Origin: Hyphomicrobiales bacterium
GTDB lineage: Bacteria; Pseudomonadota; Alphaproteobacteria; Rhizobiales; S144-35
NCBI GenBank assembly: GCA_015494185.1
Contig: WGBT01000356.1
Location: 1 to 8,195, forward strand
DNA length: 8,195 nt
Direction of reading: 5' to 3'
The position numbers and the translations under genes were made by a program. The first letter of the stretch is position 1, and each line of letters starts with the position of its first letter. Below, in pieces: positions 5,148 to 8,195 of the stretch. The notes beneath the pieces were generated by a model. It saw nothing but the letters and a program-made list of their open reading frames with translations, was not told where the DNA came from and searched no databases.

Positions 5148-6125
5148 ATGGATCAATTAATTGGTATCGCGCGAAATCCTATTCCCAACAATGCCTATGT
5201 GGGAACCTTTGAGGGCTATGACGGCGCCAAGTTGCGCTATGCCCGCTGGCGGCCGACCGGCACGCGCAAACTTGGGACCGTTTGCGTTTTCACTGGCCGT
5301 GGTGAGTTCATCGAGAAATATTTTGAGCTGGTCACCGAGCTGCGCGCTCGTGGTTTTACTGTTGCCATCAAGGATTGGCGCGGTCAGGGGGGCTCGGCGC
5401 GGTTGCTCAGGAATCCACGCAAGGGCCACATCGAAAGTTTTCAGCAATATGAGCGGGATTTACACCGGTTCATGGTCGATGTGGTGATGCCGGATTGCCC
5501 CGCCCCTTATTTTGCGTTGGGGCATTCCATGGCCGGGCCGATCCTGATCAAGGCTGCTCTGTCGCGCAATTGCTGGTTTGATCGCATTATTCTGAGTTCT
5601 CCCATGTTGCAATTCGCCGACTTGCCGATTTCGCCGGTTTCGCTGCGCGTGATGGCGGAGCTTGGGAATCTGCTCGGTCTGGGGGATGCCTATGTTCCCG
5701 GTCTTGGCAGGGATAAGAGCATGTTGGAGACGGAATTTGCGGGAAATAAGCTGACCTCTGACAGGGGGCGTTTTGAGCGTAACCGTGCGATTGTTCAAGA
5801 AGCGCCGGAATTGGCGGTTGGCGCGCCGACGATCAGTTGGTTGAATGCGGCCTTGAAGGCCATGGACGAGGTGATGCAGGAGGATTTCGCGGCGCTGGTG
5901 GAAGTGCCAATCTTGATTGTCAGTTCTGGCAACGATGAAATCGTCTCACCGCAGGCCGCCCAAGACTTTGCCGCGCGTTTGCGGGCCGGACATCAGATTT
6001 CAATCTTTGGTGCCCGCCATGAGTTGCTGCAAGAGCGTGATGAATTGCGGGAACAGTTCTGGGCTGCCTTTGATAGCTATATTCCCGGCTCAGAAGCCGC
6101 CGACCTCACCTTCACCTTTGCCTAA
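5148..6125 (+). CDS. Alpha/beta hydrolase, lysophospholipase / monoacylglycerol-lipase-like
   Basis: 325 aa serine hydrolase of the Hydrolase_4 (PldB-like) group, probably acting on lysophospholipids or monoacylglycerols; the true substrate cannot be read from sequence. The nucleophile elbow is GHSMAG (125-130) with Ser127. Asp263 (SSGNDEIVSP) and His291 (GARHELLQE) complete the triad, the last motif being typical of lysophospholipase L2-like enzymes. The oxyanion-side region carries FTGRGEFIEKY (48-58) and DWRGQGGS (76-83), and a cap of about 155-230 lies between strands. No signal peptide is visible, so it is likely cytoplasmic or membrane-associated. The ATG at 5148 has only a weak GGGAT upstream. 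It follows the DUF971 gene by 100 bp and may be co-transcribed with it. It converges on the L,D-transpeptidase gene. Confidence 0.93.
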   Translation: MDQLIGIARNPIPNNAYVGTFEGYDGAKLRYARWRPTGTRKLGTVCVFTGRGEFIEKYFELVTELRARGFTVAIKDWRGQGGSARLLRNPRKGHIESFQQYERDLHRFMVDVVMPDCPAPYFALGHSMAGPILIKAALSRNCWFDRIILSSPMLQFADLPISPVSLRVMAELGNLLGLGDAYVPGLGRDKSMLETEFAGNKLTSDRGRFERNRAIVQEAPELAVGAPTISWLNAALKAMDEVMQEDFAALVEVPILIVSSGNDEIVSPQAAQDFAARLRAGHQISIFGARHELLQERDELREQFWAAFDSYIPGSEAADLTFTFA

Positions 6126-6334
6126 AGCGTGGAAATCTACCAACCTGTCCATGAAGCTGGAAGATCGTGAACGTGGATTATTTTCCGCAACTATGCCCAA
6201 CAAAAACCTTAAAATACTCAAGCATTTCGGCAGTTTCCCTTGAACATTGCTTGCGCAAAATTCTCTCGTGCCACTCTTCTCCCGACTTATGGACAAGCTG
6301 CTAGACGTTACTTTACCAATAGTATCTCAGTCAT

Positions 6335-6362
6335 GGATGTAAGAATAGGGATGTAAGAATAG
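6335..6362. repeat. 14 bp perfect tandem duplication
   Basis: GGATGTAAGAATAG occurs at 6335-6348 and again immediately at 6349-6362, and the next base continues the pattern. It lies in non-coding DNA between convergent genes. Confidence 0.95.
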
Positions 6363-6398
6363 GCCAGACACAGCAAATGCCAGAATCACATCCCTCGA

Positions 6399-6442
6399 GC
6401 GCAAGTCCTTCAAGTGGGAACTGGTTTTCGGATAAATTGTGC
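6399..6442. repeat. Hyphomicrobiales-type intergenic palindromic repeat (by resemblance)
   Basis: The core AAGTGGGAACTGGTTTTCGG (6412-6431) is flanked by near-complementary ends GCGCAA (6399-6404) and TTGTGC (6437-6442), one G-T mismatch. From memory, many rhizobial genomes carry dispersed intergenic copies close to AAGTGGGAACCGGTTTTCGG flanked by GCGCAAT-like arms. I could not verify this by search. Confidence 0.55.
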
Positions 6443-6496
6443 AACCAAACAAGCTTCGAGAGCGAAAACCCGATTCTCACGTGATCGGATTGTGCG

Positions 6497-6514
6497 CTAG
6501 GCTAATAAGCCTGG
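6497..6514. terminator. Weak hairpin past the L,D-transpeptidase stop
   Basis: CTAGGCT (6497-6503) and AGCCTGG (6508-6514) pair over 7 bp with one T-G wobble around loop AATA, starting 18 bp past the minus-strand stop at 6533. No T-run follows on the minus strand. It might contribute to termination but is not a canonical intrinsic terminator. Confidence 0.25.
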
Positions 6515-6532
6515 TTGGGGACACAATAGGTT

Positions 6533-7822
6533 TTAAAACGGCCAAAATTCCTTCTGTCGAATGCGGGCGCGGTAACGCCGCACTTTCCGGCGGGGCCGTG
6601 ACCGCGGTTTAGGCCGGCTTCGTGGGGTGACATAGGCAATCCGATGGAAGCGGCGCTTGCGTGTTTTTTTTCTGATTTTCTTACTGCGTGCCGGGGCAAT
6701 CGCTTTTTTGGCTTTGGCGGCAATGCGTGTCGAGCTCCGCCGTGGCCGATAGACCGGCGTTTTGCCCACAATCGAAATTTCCGTGGCGACTTTGCTGTGT
6801 TTTCGAACCAGGCGGAACAGGGTGCGGGCATTGTTCGGGGCAAGCCGAACGCAACCATGAGACGCCGGCCGTCCCAAGGCGCGGGTCGCATAGGTGCCAT
6901 GAATGGCATAGCCTTTATGGAAAAAAATTGAATGCGGCATCGGTGCGCCACCCCACTGCCGGGAATAGTGCATGCGCGACATCCAGGTTGGCTTGAAGGT
7001 GCCATTCGGTGTCCGCCAGCGCATCAGCCCAGAAGAAATCTTCCAAGTGTATTTGAGTTTGCCGTCCGCAAAAACCTGCATCCTTTGAGAGGACAAGTCG
7101 ACTTTGATCTTAAGAGTTGGGGAGATCTTGATGGGGCGCGGTTTGGCCACGGCAGCAGCCGTAGAGCGCCCAGAGGGACGGGTTTGGGAGTGATGGCTTG
7201 AAGGGTGTTTGGCGCTGTGGCTGCCCTTTTGTACTTGCGGCTGAATCTGGATGCGGTCAGGCCGCACTTCTCCCTTGACAGGTGCCGAGATGGCTCTTGC
7301 GTGACGAGCTGCAATATGCGCCTGTTTTAGAAGGCCTTTCTGTGGCAAGCCAATGGCAACAGGGGAGGCTGCCGTAATACGGCGAGGGGTCTTCATTGGC
7401 AGAAGAACAGCGCTCCTTAGCCGTGGAGATTTTGACCGCTGTTGCTGCGGCTGCAATATAGATTGGGTTATAGATTGGGTTATAGCGTCTGGCCTTTGGA
7501 TGGCCGCCCCCTTCGCACTTTCAGCCTTTTCGATCAAAGGACGATCCGGCTTTTGAACAATCCCAGATTTAAGTTTGATGGCAGTGTTTGTTTTGGATTG
7601 CGGCGATGCGGCCATGTTTTCCGCCGATGCAAGCCGGGAATGCAGGGAAGTGATGGGCGGAAAAGGTGTATAACGGATTTCGTTTTGATGGTGCTCAACA
7701 ATATTCCACCATTCCGGCGCAGCGATTGTGAGTGAGCTGAATGACAGCAAGCCAGCCAGAAAGCCTGCCGCCCCTGCTGCACTGTTTGCATACAGCCGGG
7801 TTCTTTGATTTCCAAGATACAT
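6533..7822 (-). CDS. L,D-transpeptidase (YkuD domain) with long basic linker and Arg/Lys-rich tail
   Basis: 429 aa from the ATG at 7820-7822, preceded by GGGGGA at 4 bases. The frame runs on upstream to GTG 7885 and ATG 7855, but those lack ribosome-binding sites and push the signal segment inward. Residues 8-10 are basic, 13-34 form a signal or membrane anchor, 40-230 are a poorly conserved Gln/Pro/Ser/Lys/Arg-rich linker, and 238-353 are the YkuD catalytic domain. Within it, His308 and the motif ASHGCVRL (His322, Cys324, Arg326) form the active site that attacks the tetrapeptide stem. Such enzymes make 3-3 peptidoglycan cross-links or attach proteins to the wall; here the role is not decidable. 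From about 358 on, an Arg/Lys-dense tail ends in EFWPF. The protein is likely periplasmic and membrane-tethered. Confidence 0.92.
   Translation of the reverse strand: MYLGNQRTRLYANSAAGAAGFLAGLLSFSSLTIAAPEWWNIVEHHQNEIRYTPFPPITSLHSRLASAENMAASPQSKTNTAIKLKSGIVQKPDRPLIEKAESAKGAAIQRPDAITQSITQSILQPQQQRSKSPRLRSAVLLPMKTPRRITAASPVAIGLPQKGLLKQAHIAARHARAISAPVKGEVRPDRIQIQPQVQKGSHSAKHPSSHHSQTRPSGRSTAAAVAKPRPIKISPTLKIKVDLSSQRMQVFADGKLKYTWKISSGLMRWRTPNGTFKPTWMSRMHYSRQWGGAPMPHSIFFHKGYAIHGTYATRALGRPASHGCVRLAPNNARTLFRLVRKHSKVATEISIVGKTPVYRPRRSSTRIAAKAKKAIAPARSKKIRKKTRKRRFHRIAYVTPRSRPKPRSRPRRKVRRYRARIRQKEFWPF
7457..7485. repeat. 12 bp tandem repeat (2.4 copies) in the transpeptidase linker
   Basis: TATAGATTGGGT at 7457-7468 and 7469-7480, followed by TATAG. 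It is frame-neutral and yields the repeated residues ITQSITQSI in the disordered linker. Confidence 0.95.
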
Positions 7823-8043
7823 GAAGTCCCCCAAGAACGCGATACCCAAGTTCATAGACGCAAAGGCTGCAGAAATAGAGGGCACCCCTTCAGTTCTGCT
7901 GAATTGTACTCAGCTCCTCCACCGCCCTTCACGATTTTAGATTTAAGCCTCCTGTGACGGAAAGCCCAGGAGATGGGGAGTAGAGGAATTTATAGCGGGT
8001 CCCTAATGATTGAATTCTGCGCCAATGCCCGCCCCCCTCACTG

Positions 8044-8058
8044 ACATTGATACAATGT
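8044..8058. promoter_or_regulatory. Operator-like palindrome ACATTG-ATA-CAATGT
   Basis: Perfect 6 bp arms (8044-8049 and 8053-8058) around a 3 bp centre, of the size bound by dimeric repressors such as TetR- or LuxR-type regulators. It lies in the gap between the transpeptidase and the AT-rich island. No regulator gene is visible nearby. Confidence 0.45.
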
Positions 8059-8114
8059 TAAGGAAAAATTTACGTCTACGCAAGTGCAAGAGCATATGAA
8101 ATTTTAATATTTTA

Positions 8115-8131
8115 TTATCAGAATGTGATAA
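8115..8131. promoter_or_regulatory. Inverted repeat TTATCA-GAATG-TGATAA in AT-rich DNA
   Basis: Perfect 6 bp arms (8115-8120 and 8126-8131) around 5 bases, giving half-site centres 11 bp apart, about one helical turn. It lies just upstream of the possible leader peptide and overlaps the best place for a + strand promoter. Confidence 0.4.
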
Positions 8132-8145
8132 ATAGAGGTTTCCTC

Positions 8146-8178
8146 ATGCTAAATATATTATTGAGAACAATAATGTGA
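8146..8178 (+). CDS. Possible 10-residue leader peptide
   Basis: ATG 8146-8148 opens MLNILLRTIM and stops at TGA 8176-8178. GAGG lies 7 bases before the ATG, a normal Shine-Dalgarno distance, but it can pair with CCTC (8142-8145) directly before the ATG. A second GAGG (8177-8180) overlaps the stop, as though a further start follows outside the window. Ten codons are easily due to chance. Confidence 0.2.
   Translation: MLNILLRTIM
8157..8174. repeat. Inverted repeat ATTATTG-AGAA-CAATAAT
   Basis: Perfect 7 bp arms (8157-8163 and 8168-8174) around loop AGAA, inside the possible leader peptide. It could be a transcript hairpin just upstream of the second Shine-Dalgarno-like GAGG or another operator. 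Confidence 0.5.
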
Positions 8179-8195
8179 GGTGAAAATCGGAAGAC

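Larger units (their letters stand above)
6126..6532. other. 407 bp gene-free region between convergent genes
   Basis: No gene supported. A 30-codon frame (6151-6243) lacks a ribosome-binding site. The region holds a 14 bp tandem duplication (6335-6362), a Hyphomicrobiales-like intergenic repeat (6399-6442) and a short hairpin near the transpeptidase stop (6497-6514). This is long for a space between two convergent gene ends, which need no promoters, and fits an accumulation of repeat sequences. Confidence 0.6.
7823..8195. other. Gene-free right edge: upstream of the transpeptidase and of a possible + strand gene outside the window
   Basis: No complete gene. The region should contain the minus-strand transpeptidase promoter; TATAAA near 7989-7995 on the minus strand is a possible -10 but has no good -35. 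To its right are the inverted repeats at 8044-8058, 8115-8131 and 8157-8174, a steep AT-rich island (about one fifth G+C by hand count from 8091 to 8174) and a 10-codon frame. Together this looks like the upstream region of a + strand gene that starts past 8195. Confidence 0.5.

Noticed and set aside
5092..5210. Cys-rich + strand frame in the DUF971-hydrolase gap
   Set aside because: It overlaps the hydrolase start in another frame, has no ribosome-binding site and the Cys cluster is explained by TG-rich sequence.
6151..6243. 30-codon + strand frame after the hydrolase
   Set aside because: No ribosome-binding site, no motif, and the frame is continuous with an antisense-like shadow inside the hydrolase.
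6502..7005. 167-codon minus-strand frame within the L,D-transpeptidase
   Set aside because: Out-of-frame overlap with a well supported gene whose active-site motif is intact.
7823..7885. Upstream GTG (7885) or ATG (7855) as transpeptidase start
   Set aside because: Neither has a ribosome-binding site at useful spacing; the ATG at 7822 has GGGGGA upstream and puts the signal segment at the N-terminus.

Overview
The window looks like ordinary chromosomal housekeeping DNA from an alphaproteobacterium, most likely a member of the Hyphomicrobiales (Rhizobiales). Three things point there: a System I cytochrome c maturation block (ccmC-ccmD-ccmG), an RlmN of alphaproteobacterial type with a long N-terminal extension, and a short intergenic sequence near 6399-6442 that resembles a repeat I remember as common between genes in that order. 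Base composition is moderate (a little over half G+C by eye), except for a strongly AT-rich stretch at the right edge.

Layout from left to right. A + strand open frame enters from the left edge and ends at 136; it may be the tail of a small zinc-ribbon protein. Converging on it from the right is the minus-strand run ccmC (2053-1292), ccmD (1177-893), ccmG (896-192). CcmC and CcmD handle heme delivery to the chaperone CcmE, and CcmG is the membrane-tethered periplasmic thioredoxin of the same pathway. ccmA and ccmB are not next to ccmC. A gene-free 525 bp stretch (2054-2578) follows and contains a 73 bp nested palindrome. Next, also on the minus strand, are rlmN (4365-3115), which methylates A2503 of 23S rRNA and A37 of some tRNAs, and an uncharacterised four-helix membrane protein (3022-2579). 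The 92 bp between them carries a 9 bp tandem repeat.

After a roughly 300 bp intergenic region with repeated TTATCG motifs, the + strand carries a DUF971 protein (4670-5047, TTG start) and a lysophospholipase-like alpha/beta hydrolase (5148-6125). A gene-free 407 bp region holds a 14 bp tandem duplication and the Hyphomicrobiales-like repeat. A minus-strand L,D-transpeptidase with a long basic linker and an Arg/Lys-rich tail (7822-6533) comes next, so the hydrolase and transpeptidase genes are convergent. The last 300 bp has no full gene but contains several short perfect inverted repeats, an AT-rich island and a possible 10-codon leader peptide, as if the regulatory region of a + strand gene lies at and beyond the edge.

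I see no phage, transposase, CRISPR array, toxin-antitoxin or defence genes, and no convincing new multi-gene system. The unusual content lies in the intergenic DNA: short tandem duplications with 9-15 bp periods recur across the window, and several intergenic palindromes stand out. All comparisons with protein families are from memory and by eye; no searches were run.
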